Assembly: GCA_963749905.1 (NCBI GenBank) | Contig: CAVVOF010000004.1 | Coordinates: 1 to 64,000, forward strand | DNA: 64,000 bases | Direction: 5' to 3' | DNA from: UBA10649 sp963749905 | GTDB taxonomy: Bacteria; Actinomycetota; Actinomycetes; S36-B12 | In this document: positions 29,376-38,070 of the stretch, one piece after another | Layout of the letters: the number at the start of each line of letters is the position of its first letter | Position numbering within the stretch: the first letter of the stretch is position 1 | Made by a program: the position numbers and the translations under genes | Notes under the pieces: generated by a model | Databases searched by the model: none | Seen by the model: the letters and a program-made list of their open reading frames with translations, nothing else | Told to the model about the DNA's origin: nothing

Positions 29376-30821
29376 ATGCCAGACGTGAGCGGCGCCACAC
29401 CCGCCGCCAAGGGCTACCGCACCGGCCGGGTCGTCCGACTTTCGGTCACTGCGGCCCTCGGCGGGTTCCTCTTCGGCTTCGACTCCGCGGTCATCAACGG
29501 CGCCAACACCGCGATCGCGGAGACGTTCGGCCTCGGGTCCGGCGCGATGGCCTTCGTGGTCTCGATCGCGCTGATCGGATCCGCGATCGGCGCCTGGTTC
29601 GCCGGGCAGCTCGCCGACAGCCTGGGGCGCCGGCGGGTCATGGTCATCGCCGCCATCCTGTTCGCCATCTCCGGAGTCGGCACCGCCTTCCCGCCGAACG
29701 TCGAGATCCTCATGCTGTGGCGACTCGTCGGCGGTGCGGCGATCGGCGTGGCCAGCGTGGTCGCCCCGATGTACATCGCCGAGATCGCGCCCGCCAACCT
29801 GCGCGGCCGGCTGGGCTCGCTGCAGCAGCTGGCCATCGTGCTCGGCATCTTCGCCACCGGCCTGACCAACTACCTCATCGTCCTGGCCGCCGGCTCGGCG
29901 ACCTCGGAGTGGCTGCTCGGCATCGAGGCCTGGCAGTGGATGTTCCTCGTCGAGGTCATCCCCGCGATGGTCTACCTGGGCCTGGCCCTGCGCATCCCCG
30001 AGTCGCCGCGCTTCCTCGTCGAGGCCGGCCGCTCGCGCGAGGCGCAGGAGGTGCTCGAGTCCATCTTCACCAGCGACCAGAGCGAGACGGTCCGCCAGAT
30101 CGAAGCCACCGTCGACGTGGACCACAAGTCCCGGCTCGGCGACCTGCGCGGCCGGCGGTTCGGCCTGCTGCCGATCGTGTGGGTGGGCATCATCCTCAGC
30201 GCCCTGCAGCAGCTGGTCGGCATCAACGCCGTCTTCTACTACTCGAATCTCATCTGGGAGTCGGTCGGCTTCAGCCAGGATCAGGCGTTCCTCACGTCCA
30301 TGATCACCAATGCGGTCAACGTCGGCACGACCGTCCTGGCCATCGCCCTGATCGACCGGGTGGGCCGCAAGCGGCTCCTGCTCACCGGCTCGTCCGGCAT
30401 GGTCGTCACGCTGGCGCTGCTCACCGTCATCTTCGGGATCGCGCCCCAGGTCGCCAACGAGTCCGGTGCCCTGGAGCCGTCCCTGTCCGGCGCCTCCGCG
30501 GCCATCGCGGTCATCGCCTTCAACGTGTACGTCTTCTTCTTCGGCATGTCCTGGGGACCGGTGGTGTGGGTGCTCCTGGGCGAGATGTTCCCCAACCGGA
30601 TCCGCGCCGCGGCGCTCGCGGTGGCGGCCGCCGCGCAGTGGATCGCCAACTTCGTCGTGTCGACGGCCTTCCCGCCGATCGCGTCGCAGAGCCTGACGAT
30701 CGCGTACGGCATCTTCACCGCGTTCGCACTGGTGTCCATCTTCTTCGTGAAGCGCAAGGTCCCGGAGACCACCGGCAAGTCGCTCGAGCAGATCAGCGAG
30801 GACGCGGCGGCGGCCGCCTGA
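29376..30821 (+). CDS. MFS sugar porter
   Basis: 481 residues with twelve membrane helices. Sugar-porter hallmarks: GFDSAVINGA, ADSLGRRRVM, PESPRFLVEAGR, QQLVGINAVFYYS (QQxxGIN, sugar recognition), VGRKRLLL, and PETTGKSLEQI at the end. Proton-coupled uptake of a hexose or pentose; substrate not fixed (GlcP/XylE type). No Shine-Dalgarno is present: TACCGT (29363-29368) ends 7 nt before the ATG, giving a leader of about one base. Confidence 0.93.
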   Translation: MPDVSGATPAAKGYRTGRVVRLSVTAALGGFLFGFDSAVINGANTAIAETFGLGSGAMAFVVSIALIGSAIGAWFAGQLADSLGRRRVMVIAAILFAISGVGTAFPPNVEILMLWRLVGGAAIGVASVVAPMYIAEIAPANLRGRLGSLQQLAIVLGIFATGLTNYLIVLAAGSATSEWLLGIEAWQWMFLVEVIPAMVYLGLALRIPESPRFLVEAGRSREAQEVLESIFTSDQSETVRQIEATVDVDHKSRLGDLRGRRFGLLPIVWVGIILSALQQLVGINAVFYYSNLIWESVGFSQDQAFLTSMITNAVNVGTTVLAIALIDRVGRKRLLLTGSSGMVVTLALLTVIFGIAPQVANESGALEPSLSGASAAIAVIAFNVYVFFFGMSWGPVVWVLLGEMFPNRIRAAALAVAAAAQWIANFVVSTAFPPIASQSLTIAYGIFTAFALVSIFFVKRKVPETTGKSLEQISEDAAAAA

Positions 30822-30833
30822 TCCTCGGACCGC

Positions 30834-30849
30834 ATACCCCATGGGGTAT
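30834..30849. promoter_or_regulatory. CsoR/CstR-like operator, perfect 16-bp palindrome
   Basis: ATACCCCATGGGGTAT is a perfect palindrome with TACCCC/GGGGTA half-sites, the form bound by copper-sensing CsoR and persulfide-sensing CstR repressors. Its right end overlaps the TATCGT -10 (30847-30852) of the rhodanese gene, so binding would block RNA polymerase. No csoR-family gene is in the window. Confidence 0.65.
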
Positions 30850-30860
30850 CGTTCCGCGCC

Positions 30861-31217
30861 ATGGGGTTCTTCAGCCGCTTCCGGACACCCGCCGTGGCCG
30901 CGCCCGAGGCGATCGCCCTCGTGTCGGCCGGCGCCACCCTCCTCGACGTCCGCGAGAACAGCGAATGGAATGCCGGGCGCGCCCCCGGGGCCGTTCACAT
31001 CCCGGCCGGACAACTGGCCGCGCAGGCCAGCCGCCGACTCCCGAAGGGGCGCCAGGTGATCGTCGTGTGCCGCAGCGGGTCCCGCGCGCGGGCGGCCACG
31101 CACACCCTGTCGGGAATGGGCATCGACGCGGTGCTGCTCAAGGGCGGGATGCGGGCGTGGGAGTCGGCCGGCGGCCGGGTCGTCGGCAAGGGGAACCGGC
31201 CCGGCGTCGTCGCCTGA
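30861..31217 (+). CDS. Rhodanese-like sulfurtransferase
   Basis: 118 residues, single rhodanese domain: LLDVRENSEWNAGRAPGAVHIPAGQL, then active-site loop CRSGSRA with Cys70 that would carry the persulfide. Six-residue active loops are typical of sulfur-specific rhodaneses. Control by a CstR-like operator would fit persulfide handling. TATCGT (30847-30852) ends 8 nt before the ATG, so the leader is about two bases and there is no ribosome binding site. Cytosolic. Confidence 0.9.
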   Translation: MGFFSRFRTPAVAAPEAIALVSAGATLLDVRENSEWNAGRAPGAVHIPAGQLAAQASRRLPKGRQVIVVCRSGSRARAATHTLSGMGIDAVLLKGGMRAWESAGGRVVGKGNRPGVVA

Positions 31218-31250
31218 CCCTGACCACGGTTCCTGACCCTGACTACAGTC
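31213..31250. repeat. 19-bp tandem repeat forming a promoter
   Basis: Copies 31213-31231 and 31232-31250 match at 16 of 19 positions. The second contains the -10 TACAGT (31244-31249), and the first supplies CTGACC (31220-31225) as a possible -35 with 18-bp spacing. The ABC transporter ATG follows at +1. Confidence 0.65.
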
Positions 31251-31255
31251 GGGGC

Positions 31256-32164
31256 ATGGCATCCATCGCCGGCCCCACCCTCCTGGTGGAGTCGCTGACC
31301 AAGCGCTTCGGCCGCTCGGTGACCGCGGTGAGCGAACTGTCCTTCGCGGTCGAGCCCGGACGGGTCACCGGCTTTCTCGGACCCAACGGCTCCGGCAAGA
31401 CCACGACCCTGCGCTGCATGCTCGGGCTGGTCCGACCTACCGCCGGCCGGGCCCTGATCGACGGCCGGTCCTACGCGGAACTCCCAGATCCGATGCGGAT
31501 CGTCGGAGGTGCACTGGAGTCGAGCGGCTTCCACCCCGGCCGAACCGGCCGCAACCACCTGCGCGTGCTGGCCGCCGCCGCGGCCCTGCCGGAGTCCCGG
31601 GTCGACGAGGTCCTCGAGCTCGTCGGTCTCGCCGCCGCGGGACGGCGCCGCGTCGTCGAGTACTCGCTCGGCATGCGGCAGCGGCTGGCCCTCGCCGCTG
31701 CGCTCATCGGGGAGCCGGGTGCCCTGCTGCTGGACGAGCCCGCCAACGGCCTCGACCCCGAAGGCATCGCGTGGCTGCGCTCCTTCCTGCGGGCCCGCGC
31801 GGCCGAGGGCGCAACCGTCCTGGTCTCGAGCCACGCCCTCGCCGAGGTGCAGCAGACCGTCGACGACGTCGTCATCATCAACCGCGGTCAGCTGGTGCAC
31901 GCCGGTCCACTCGACGAGCTGGCCTCCCGACAGAGCCAGCGGGTGATCGTCCGCTCCCCCGACGCCGACGCGCTGATGGCCGCACTGGCCGGCGCGGGCG
32001 CCGAGACCGAGCCTCGAGCCGACGGCTCATGGCTGGTCGTCGGGCTGAGTGCCGAGCAGGTCGGCCATGCCGCACAAGTGGGCGGTCACGAACTGCACCA
32101 GCTCAGCCCCGAGCCGGATGCCCTCGAGCGGCTGTTCCTCGACATGACGGGGGGTGTCGCATGA
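31256..32164 (+). CDS. ABC transporter ATP-binding protein
   Basis: 302 residues. Walker A GPNGSGKTTT, Q-loop region, signature YSLGMRQRLALA, Walker B ALLLDEPANGLDP and switch SSHALAEV. This is the CcmA/NatA-type exporter ATPase class with a short C-terminal extension. Forms a complex with the permease at 32161. ATG at 31256 is exactly 12 nt after TACAGT (31244-31249): leaderless. Substrate unknown. Confidence 0.94.
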   Translation: MASIAGPTLLVESLTKRFGRSVTAVSELSFAVEPGRVTGFLGPNGSGKTTTLRCMLGLVRPTAGRALIDGRSYAELPDPMRIVGGALESSGFHPGRTGRNHLRVLAAAAALPESRVDEVLELVGLAAAGRRRVVEYSLGMRQRLALAAALIGEPGALLLDEPANGLDPEGIAWLRSFLRARAAEGATVLVSSHALAEVQQTVDDVVIINRGQLVHAGPLDELASRQSQRVIVRSPDADALMAALAGAGAETEPRADGSWLVVGLSAEQVGHAAQVGGHELHQLSPEPDALERLFLDMTGGVA

Positions 32165-32970
32165 CCGACGGCCTGCCCCGCATGCTGGGCGCCGAGTGGC
32201 GGAAGGCCTCGACCACGAAGCTGCCGTGGGTCCTCGCCCTCGTGGCCGTCGTCTTCGCCTCCGTCCAGGCCGGGACGCTGGTCCTGCTCGCCAGCGGACT
32301 CATCTCCGATGCGGCCGGCGTGCCCGTCGGCGAGGAGATGCTGATGGAGCCGGAGTACCTCGGCACCCTGCTGGCCCAGGTGGGCACGGCGTCGACGTTC
32401 GTCCTGCTCATCGGCATCGTCGCCATGACCGGCGAGTACCGGCACATGACGATCACGTCCACCTACCTGGCCTCACCGCGACGGTCCCGGGTGCTCGTGG
32501 CCAAGATGATCGCCTACGGCGCCATCGGCGCGGTCGTCGCGCTGGTCGGCACGGCGGCGGTCACCGCCACCACCGCCGTCGCCCTGCTGCCGTTCGACCA
32601 CGCCCCCATCACGGTCTCCATGGTGGGCTCGGTGCTGCTCGGCGCCGTCATCGGCCTGGTCCTCTACGCGCTGCTCGGCGTGAGCGTGGGGGCCCTGATC
32701 CCCAACCAGGTCGCGGCCATCGTGACCGCCCTGGTGTGGACGTTGCTGATCGAGGCCGTGCTGTCCCTGCTCTTCCCGGCCGCCGCGAAGTGGCTGCCCG
32801 GCGGCGCCCTGAACTCCGCCATGGATGTCGGCCTGCGGGCCGAGTTCACCGGGGCCTTCACCGAGGCCGACAGCCTCCCCGCATGGGGTGGGATGCTCGT
32901 CCTGCTGGCCTACGCCGCGGTCTTCGGCGCCGTCGCGTCGCGCACGACGCTGCGGCGCGACATCACCTGA
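32161..32970 (+). CDS. ABC transporter permease
   Basis: 269 residues, six membrane helices (WVLALVAVVFASVQAGTLVLL, TFVLLIGIVAMTGEYRHMTITSTYLASPRR, AVVALVGTAAVTATTAVALL, VLLGAVIGLVLYALLGVSVGALI, IVTALVWTLLIEAVLSLLFP, MLVLLAYAAVFGAV). The GEYRHMTIT...TYL motif is typical of ABC-2 type permeases. ATGA overlap with the ATPase gene. Confidence 0.92.
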   Translation: MTDGLPRMLGAEWRKASTTKLPWVLALVAVVFASVQAGTLVLLASGLISDAAGVPVGEEMLMEPEYLGTLLAQVGTASTFVLLIGIVAMTGEYRHMTITSTYLASPRRSRVLVAKMIAYGAIGAVVALVGTAAVTATTAVALLPFDHAPITVSMVGSVLLGAVIGLVLYALLGVSVGALIPNQVAAIVTALVWTLLIEAVLSLLFPAAAKWLPGGALNSAMDVGLRAEFTGAFTEADSLPAWGGMLVLLAYAAVFGAVASRTTLRRDIT

Positions 32971-33036
32971 TCGAGCGCCGACTACCCTTGTGCCTCGAGG
33001 CGCCCGCCGATCCGGGTGCCGGAGAGAGGATGCGAC

Positions 33037-36000
33037 GTGGCCACGGAGTCGCCGGAGGGCCGGTTGGCGGAGTTCGGCCCCAACGAGTGGGTCGTCGACG
33101 AGATCTACGAGCAGTTCCTCGCGGACCGCACCAGCGTCGATCCGGCCTGGTGGGAGTTCTTCGAGGGCTACACCCCGCCCGAGTTCTCGCCGCTGAGCAA
33201 CAAGTCGACCGAGGCTCCCGTCCAGCCCACCATCGTCGTGGCCGAGCCCACCGCGCTGGCGCCGTCGGCCCCGGCGCCCGCAGCCCCCACCACTCCTGCG
33301 GCCCCCGTGCCGGCGGCACCCGCGCCGGCCGTGCCGACCACCCATCTGGCCCCCGGCGAGACCACCCTGCCCGCGCACGAGGCGGAGGACGCCCGCGAGA
33401 CCAGGATCCTGAAGGGTCCGGCCGCCCGCGTCGTGGACAACATGGAGGCCAGCCTGGCGGTTCCGACGGCCACATCGGTCCGTGGCGTCCCGGCGAAGCT
33501 GCTGATGGACAACCGCACGGTCATCAACAACCACCTCGCCCGCGGTCGCGGCGGCAAGGTCTCGTTCACGCACCTGATCGGCTACGCGATGGTGCGGGCG
33601 CTGATCGACGTGCCCGCGATGAACAACGCGTACACCGAGGTCGGCGGCAAGCCGGCCGTGGTGAACAACGTCGAGGTCAACCTCGGGCTCGCCATCGACG
33701 TGGCCAAGTCCGACGGCACCCGCCAGCTGCTCGTGCCCAGCATCAAGTCGGCCCAGCGGATGGACTTCGCGACGTTCTGGGCGTCCTACGAGGACCTGGT
33801 GCGCAAGGCGCGGACCGGGAAGCTGCAGGTGAGCGACTTCACCGGCACCACCATCTCGCTCACCAACCCGGGCACCATCGGGACCCAGCTGTCGGTGGCC
33901 CGGCTGATGACCGGCCAGGGCTGCATCCTGGGCGTCGGCGCCATGGACTACCCCGCCGAGTGGCAGGGGGCGTCGGAGGAGTCCCTCAATCGCAACGCTG
34001 TCTCCAAGATCCTCACGCTGACCAGCACCTACGACCACCGCATCATCCAGGGCGCGCAGTCCGGTGAGTTCCTGCGCCGCATCCACCAGCTGCTGCTCGG
34101 CGAGGACGACTTCTACGGCGACGTGTTCCGGTCGCTGCGCGTGCCGTACGAGCCGATCCGCTGGGCACGCGACATCTCCGCCAGCCATGAGACCGACCTG
34201 AACAAGACCGTCCGGGTGCAGGAGATCATCCACGCCTACCGCGTGCGCGGCCATCTCATGGCCGACACCAACCCGCTCGAGTACGAGCAGCGCATGCACC
34301 CCGACCTCGACGTCATGCAGCACGGGCTGACCCTGTGGGACCTCGACCGCGAGTTCGCCACCGGCGGCTTCGGCGGCCGGCCGCTCATGCGGCTGCGCGA
34401 GATCCTCGGCGTGCTGCGCGACTCCTACACGCGCACCATCGGCATCGAGTACATGCACATCCAGGATCCGGACCAGCGGGAGTGGATCCAGCGTCGCGTC
34501 GAGGTCCCGCATGTGAAGGCTCCGCGTGAGCTGCAGCTGCGGATCCTGCACAAGCTCAACGAGGCGGAGGCCCTCGAGTCGTTCCTCCAGACGAAGTACG
34601 TCGGCCAGAAGCGCTTCTCCCTCGAGGGCAGCGAGTCGCTCATCCCGCTGCTCGACGAGATCCTGCTCTGCTCGTCGAACGACAGCATCGTCGAGGTGGC
34701 GATCGGGATGCCGCACCGCGGCCGCCTCAACGTCCTGACCAACATCGCCGGCAAGTCGTACGGGCAGGTGTTCAAGGAGTTCGAGGGCGACTTCGGCGAG
34801 GACCTCGTCCAGGGCTCCGGCGACGTGAAGTACCACCTCGGCACGAGCGGCCTGTTCACCGCGCCGGACGGCACGCAGACGCGCGTGTACCTCGCCGCGA
34901 ACCCGTCGCACCTGGAGGCCGTCGACCCCGTGCTCGAGGGCATCGTCCGCGCCAAGCAGGACCGCCTGCCGCGCGAGGACGCCTTCAGCGTGCTGCCCGT
35001 GCTGATCCACGGCGACGCGGCCTTCGCGGGCCAGGGCGTGGTCGCCGAGACGCTGCAGATGTCCCAGATCCAGGGGTACCGCACCGGCGGCACCGTCCAC
35101 GTGATCGTGAACAACCAGGTCGGCTTCACGACCAGCCCGAAGTACAGCCGCTCGTCGGTCTACCCCACCGACGTCGCGCGCATGATCCAGGCGCCCATCT
35201 TCCACGTGAACGGCGACGACCCCGAGGCCGTGGTGCGGGTGGCGGAGATGGCCTTCGACTTCCGGCAGACGTTCCACAAGGACGTGGTGATCGACCTGGT
35301 CACGTACCGGCGCCGCGGGCACAACGAGGCCGACGACCCGTCGCTGACCCAGCCGCTGATGTACGCGGTCATCGACCAGAAGCGATCCGTGCGCAAGCAC
35401 TACACCGAGTCGCTGATCGGTCGCGGCGACATCACCCTCGACGAGGCCGAGACCGCGCTGCGGCACTTCCAGGAGCAGCTCGAGCTGATCTTCCAGGAGA
35501 CCCGCGCGAAGGAGACCCCGGCGGCGTTCAGCGCGTCCAAGGAGGATGTCGTCGAGCAGGGCGAGCGCACCCTGGCGCCGCAGCCGGCCGCAGCCGACAT
35601 CCACACCGCGATCAGCCAGGAGGAGATCGACACCGTCATCGCGTCCCAGCTGACCCTGCCGGACGACTTCACCGTCCATCCGCGCCTGCAGCCGCAGCTG
35701 CAGCGACGCGCCACGATGGTGGCCGAGGACGCCATCGACTGGGGCATGGCCGAGGCACTCGCCGTCGGCAGCCTGCTGATGGAGGGCCGCACCGTCCGGC
35801 TCGCCGGGCAGGACGTGCGACGCGGCACCTTCGGGCACCGGCACATGGTCATCGTCGACAAGGAGACCGGCTGGCAGTACAAGCCGCTCAAGCGGTGCTA
35901 CCGCGACGGCGGCAAGCTGTACGTCGTCGACTCGCTGCTCAGTGAGTTCGCGGCGATGGGATTCGAGTACGGCTACTCGGTCGCCCGGCCCGATGCGCTG

Positions 36001-36747
36001 GTCATGTGGGAGGCGCAGTTCGGCGACTTCACCAACGGCGCGCAGACCATCATCGACGAGTTCCTCTCGTCGGCCGAGCAGAAGTGGGGCCAGCGCTCGT
36101 CGCTGACGCTGCTGCTGCCGCACGGCTACGAGGGCCAGGGTCCGGATCACTCGTCTGGCCGCCCCGAGCGGTTCCTGCAGCTGTGCGCCCAGGACAACAT
36201 GATCGTGGCCATGCCGAGCACGCCGGCGTCCTACTTCCACCTGCTGCGCCTGCAGGCGAATGCGAGCATCGTCCGGCCGCTGGTGATCTTCACGCCCAAG
36301 TCCCTGCTGCGGGCCAAGCAGGCGGTGTCCAAGAAGGCGGAGTTCACGTCCGGGCACTTCCACCCGATGCTCCCCGACCCCGACTTCGAGGGCCCGCAGA
36401 TCCGCAAGGTGATCATGTGCAGCGGCAAGGTCTACTACGACCTCGCCGCGTACCGGGCGGCGAACGGGATCACCGACGTCGCCATCCTGCGGTTCGAGCG
36501 GCTCTACCCGCTGCCGTGGCGGACCCTGCCTCCGGTGCTGGTCAACTACCCGAATGCGGAGCTGACCTGGGTCCAGGAGGAGCCGGCCAACCAGGGCGCG
36601 TGGCCGTTCGTGGCACTGAACCTGCCGGAGATCGTGAACCGGCCGGTGACCGGGGTGAGCCGGCCCTCGTCGTCGTCGACGGCGTGCGGCACGCACCAGC
36701 GGCACGAGCAGGAGCAGCGGTCCGTCGTCGAGCAGGCCTTCCGGTAG
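33037..36747 (+). CDS. kgd: Multifunctional 2-oxoglutarate metabolism enzyme (Kgd/OdhA)
   Basis: 1236 residues. An N-terminal E1 helix (FGPNEWVVDEIYEQFLADRTSVDPAWWEFF) and Ala/Pro linker, an E2-like acyltransferase domain from about residue 115 (VVDNMEASLAVPTATSVR; DHRIIQGAQSGEFL at its end), then the thiamine-diphosphate E1 domain (EVAIGMPHRGRLN, GDAAFAGQGVV, HVIVNNQVGFTT, RRRGHNEADDPS). Actinobacterial enzymes combine E1 and E2 and act in the TCA cycle as 2-oxoglutarate dehydrogenase/decarboxylase regulated by the FHA protein GarA/OdhI. No lipoyl domain is seen, as expected. GTG at 33037 is chosen for the GGAGAGAGG 7 nt upstream. Confidence 0.97.
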   Translation: MATESPEGRLAEFGPNEWVVDEIYEQFLADRTSVDPAWWEFFEGYTPPEFSPLSNKSTEAPVQPTIVVAEPTALAPSAPAPAAPTTPAAPVPAAPAPAVPTTHLAPGETTLPAHEAEDARETRILKGPAARVVDNMEASLAVPTATSVRGVPAKLLMDNRTVINNHLARGRGGKVSFTHLIGYAMVRALIDVPAMNNAYTEVGGKPAVVNNVEVNLGLAIDVAKSDGTRQLLVPSIKSAQRMDFATFWASYEDLVRKARTGKLQVSDFTGTTISLTNPGTIGTQLSVARLMTGQGCILGVGAMDYPAEWQGASEESLNRNAVSKILTLTSTYDHRIIQGAQSGEFLRRIHQLLLGEDDFYGDVFRSLRVPYEPIRWARDISASHETDLNKTVRVQEIIHAYRVRGHLMADTNPLEYEQRMHPDLDVMQHGLTLWDLDREFATGGFGGRPLMRLREILGVLRDSYTRTIGIEYMHIQDPDQREWIQRRVEVPHVKAPRELQLRILHKLNEAEALESFLQTKYVGQKRFSLEGSESLIPLLDEILLCSSNDSIVEVAIGMPHRGRLNVLTNIAGKSYGQVFKEFEGDFGEDLVQGSGDVKYHLGTSGLFTAPDGTQTRVYLAANPSHLEAVDPVLEGIVRAKQDRLPREDAFSVLPVLIHGDAAFAGQGVVAETLQMSQIQGYRTGGTVHVIVNNQVGFTTSPKYSRSSVYPTDVARMIQAPIFHVNGDDPEAVVRVAEMAFDFRQTFHKDVVIDLVTYRRRGHNEADDPSLTQPLMYAVIDQKRSVRKHYTESLIGRGDITLDEAETALRHFQEQLELIFQETRAKETPAAFSASKEDVVEQGERTLAPQPAAADIHTAISQEEIDTVIASQLTLPDDFTVHPRLQPQLQRRATMVAEDAIDWGMAEALAVGSLLMEGRTVRLAGQDVRRGTFGHRHMVIVDKETGWQYKPLKRCYRDGGKLYVVDSLLSEFAAMGFEYGYSVARPDALVMWEAQFGDFTNGAQTIIDEFLSSAEQKWGQRSSLTLLLPHGYEGQGPDHSSGRPERFLQLCAQDNMIVAMPSTPASYFHLLRLQANASIVRPLVIFTPKSLLRAKQAVSKKAEFTSGHFHPMLPDPDFEGPQIRKVIMCSGKVYYDLAAYRAANGITDVAILRFERLYPLPWRTLPPVLVNYPNAELTWVQEEPANQGAWPFVALNLPEIVNRPVTGVSRPSSSSTACGTHQRHEQEQRSVVEQAFR

Positions 36748-36755
36748 GGGCGTCG

Positions 36756-36932
36756 ATGTACTTCACCGACCGGGGGGTCGAGGAGCTGGAGAGCCGCAGG
36801 GGCGAGGAGGAGGTCACCATCGCCTGGCTGGCCGAGCAGCTGCGCGCGTTCGTCGACCTGAACCCGGAGTTCGAGGTGCCGATCGAGCGGCTGGCCACCT
36901 GGCTGGCCCGCCTCGACGACCCCGAGGACTGA
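36756..36932 (+). CDS. DUF6104 family small protein
   Basis: 58 residues: MYFTDRGVEELESRRGEEEV, then LAEQLRAFVDLNPEFEVPIERLATWLARLDD. The family is found directly after kgd in many actinobacteria, which is the best clue to its role; a link to 2-oxoglutarate dehydrogenase is inference. It starts 8 nt after the kgd stop. The stop codon touches the 60-bp repeat array. Confidence 0.85.
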   Translation: MYFTDRGVEELESRRGEEEVTIAWLAEQLRAFVDLNPEFEVPIERLATWLARLDDPED

Positions 36933-37085
36933 CTCGTTTGTCCCGTAATGCGGGACAAGTGCGCAATCCGGCCCCGAAATCGGCCCTCATCACTCGTTTG
37001 TCCCGCATTACGGGAGAAACGAGTGATCCGGCCCCAAAATCGGCGTCGTTCGCTGATCTGTCCCGTATTGCGGGAGAAACGAGTG
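36931..37085. repeat. Three-copy 60-bp hairpin repeat array
   Basis: Units begin at 36931, 36991 and 37051, spaced exactly 60 bp; the third is cut short at 37085. Each has a TGTCCCG...CGGGA hairpin with a 5-nt loop, and the first two are followed by an ATCCGGCCCC(G/A)AAATCGGC spacer. The middle hairpin is the longest: a 15-bp stem with one mismatch, 36991-37005 with 37011-37025, ending CACTCGT/ACGAGTG. Lying between convergent genes, it can also act as a bidirectional terminator. Confidence 0.85.
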
Positions 37086-37088
37086 CGG

Positions 37089-38057
37089 TCAGCGGGTGAG
37101 GACGACCTTGCCCCGCACCACCCCGTCGTTGAGCGCGGCGATGCCCTCGCGCGCCTGCGCCATCGGCAGCACCCGGTCGACGACCGGCCGCAAGCCGGTG
37201 CGCCGCATCAGCTCGAGCAGCTCCACCAACTCGTCCCGCGTCCCCATCGTCGATCCGACGATCGACAGCTGCAGGAAGAAGACGCGGTTGAGGTCGGCGG
37301 GCGGATTGGGGCCCGACGTGGCACCCGACACGACGACGACGCCGCCCGGGCGCAGCGACCGCAGGGAGTGCGACCAGGTCGCCTCGCCCACCGTCTCCAT
37401 CACGGCGTCCACCTTGCCCGGCAGTCGCGTGCCCGACTCGAAGCCGGCGTCCGCCCCGATCTCGACGGACCAGGCGAGCTTCTCCTCGTCGCGGGACGTG
37501 ACCCACACGGTGCGCCCGAGGGCCTTGCCGAGCACGATCAGCGCCGTGGCCACCCCGCCTCCCGCGCCCTGCACCAGGATCGTGTCGCCGGGATTGGTCC
37601 CGGAGCGGGACTCGATCATCCGGTACGCGGTGAGATACGCCGTCGGCAGGCAGGCGGCCTCCTCGAACGTCAGCCAGTCCGGCTTGTCGACGAGGTTGCG
37701 GGCCGGCACCCGCACGCGCTCGGCGATCGCCCCCGGATAGCGCTCGCTCAGCAGGGTGCGCCGCGGATCCAGGGTCTCGTCGCCTCCGCCGGCGTCCGGA
37801 TCGCCGATCACCGCATGGATGAGCACCTCGCGGCCATCGTCGGTCACGCCGGCTGCGTCCGTGCCCAGGATCATCGGCACCTGATCGGCCTTCAGGGCCT
37901 GGCCCTTCAGCGCCCACACGTCGTGGTGGTTCAGGCTGGCGGCGCGCACGTGCACCGTGACCCAGTCGTCGGGCGTCAACGGCTCCTCGATGTCGCCGAC
38001 CCCCAGCACGGACAGCGGGTCGTCACGATCGATGCCGGACGCATAGACGGCGAACAT
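37089..38057 (-). CDS. Zinc-binding dehydrogenase, quinone-oxidoreductase-like MDR
   Basis: 322 residues. SLNHHDVWALKG, MILGTDAAGVT and EEAACLPTAYLTAYR belong to the MDR catalytic domain, and VQGAGGGVATALIVLGKALG is the NADPH-binding Rossmann motif. The zinc-coordinating Cys set of alcohol dehydrogenases is absent, so it is more likely a quinone/enone oxidoreductase. ATG at 38057 is 12 nt after TAGGGT (38069-38064, minus strand), hence probably leaderless with its own promoter behind the malic enzyme gene. Confidence 0.9.
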   Translation of the reverse strand: MFAVYASGIDRDDPLSVLGVGDIEEPLTPDDWVTVHVRAASLNHHDVWALKGQALKADQVPMILGTDAAGVTDDGREVLIHAVIGDPDAGGGDETLDPRRTLLSERYPGAIAERVRVPARNLVDKPDWLTFEEAACLPTAYLTAYRMIESRSGTNPGDTILVQGAGGGVATALIVLGKALGRTVWVTSRDEEKLAWSVEIGADAGFESGTRLPGKVDAVMETVGEATWSHSLRSLRPGGVVVVSGATSGPNPPADLNRVFFLQLSIVGSTMGTRDELVELLELMRRTGLRPVVDRVLPMAQAREGIAALNDGVVRGKVVLTR

Positions 38058-38070
38058 GCTCCGACCCTAC

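Noticed and set aside
32473..36705. 1410-codon open frame antisense to kgd and the ABC permease
   Set aside because: A GC-rich shadow of conserved genes; composition is Arg/Val/Asp/Leu/His-rich without family motifs.
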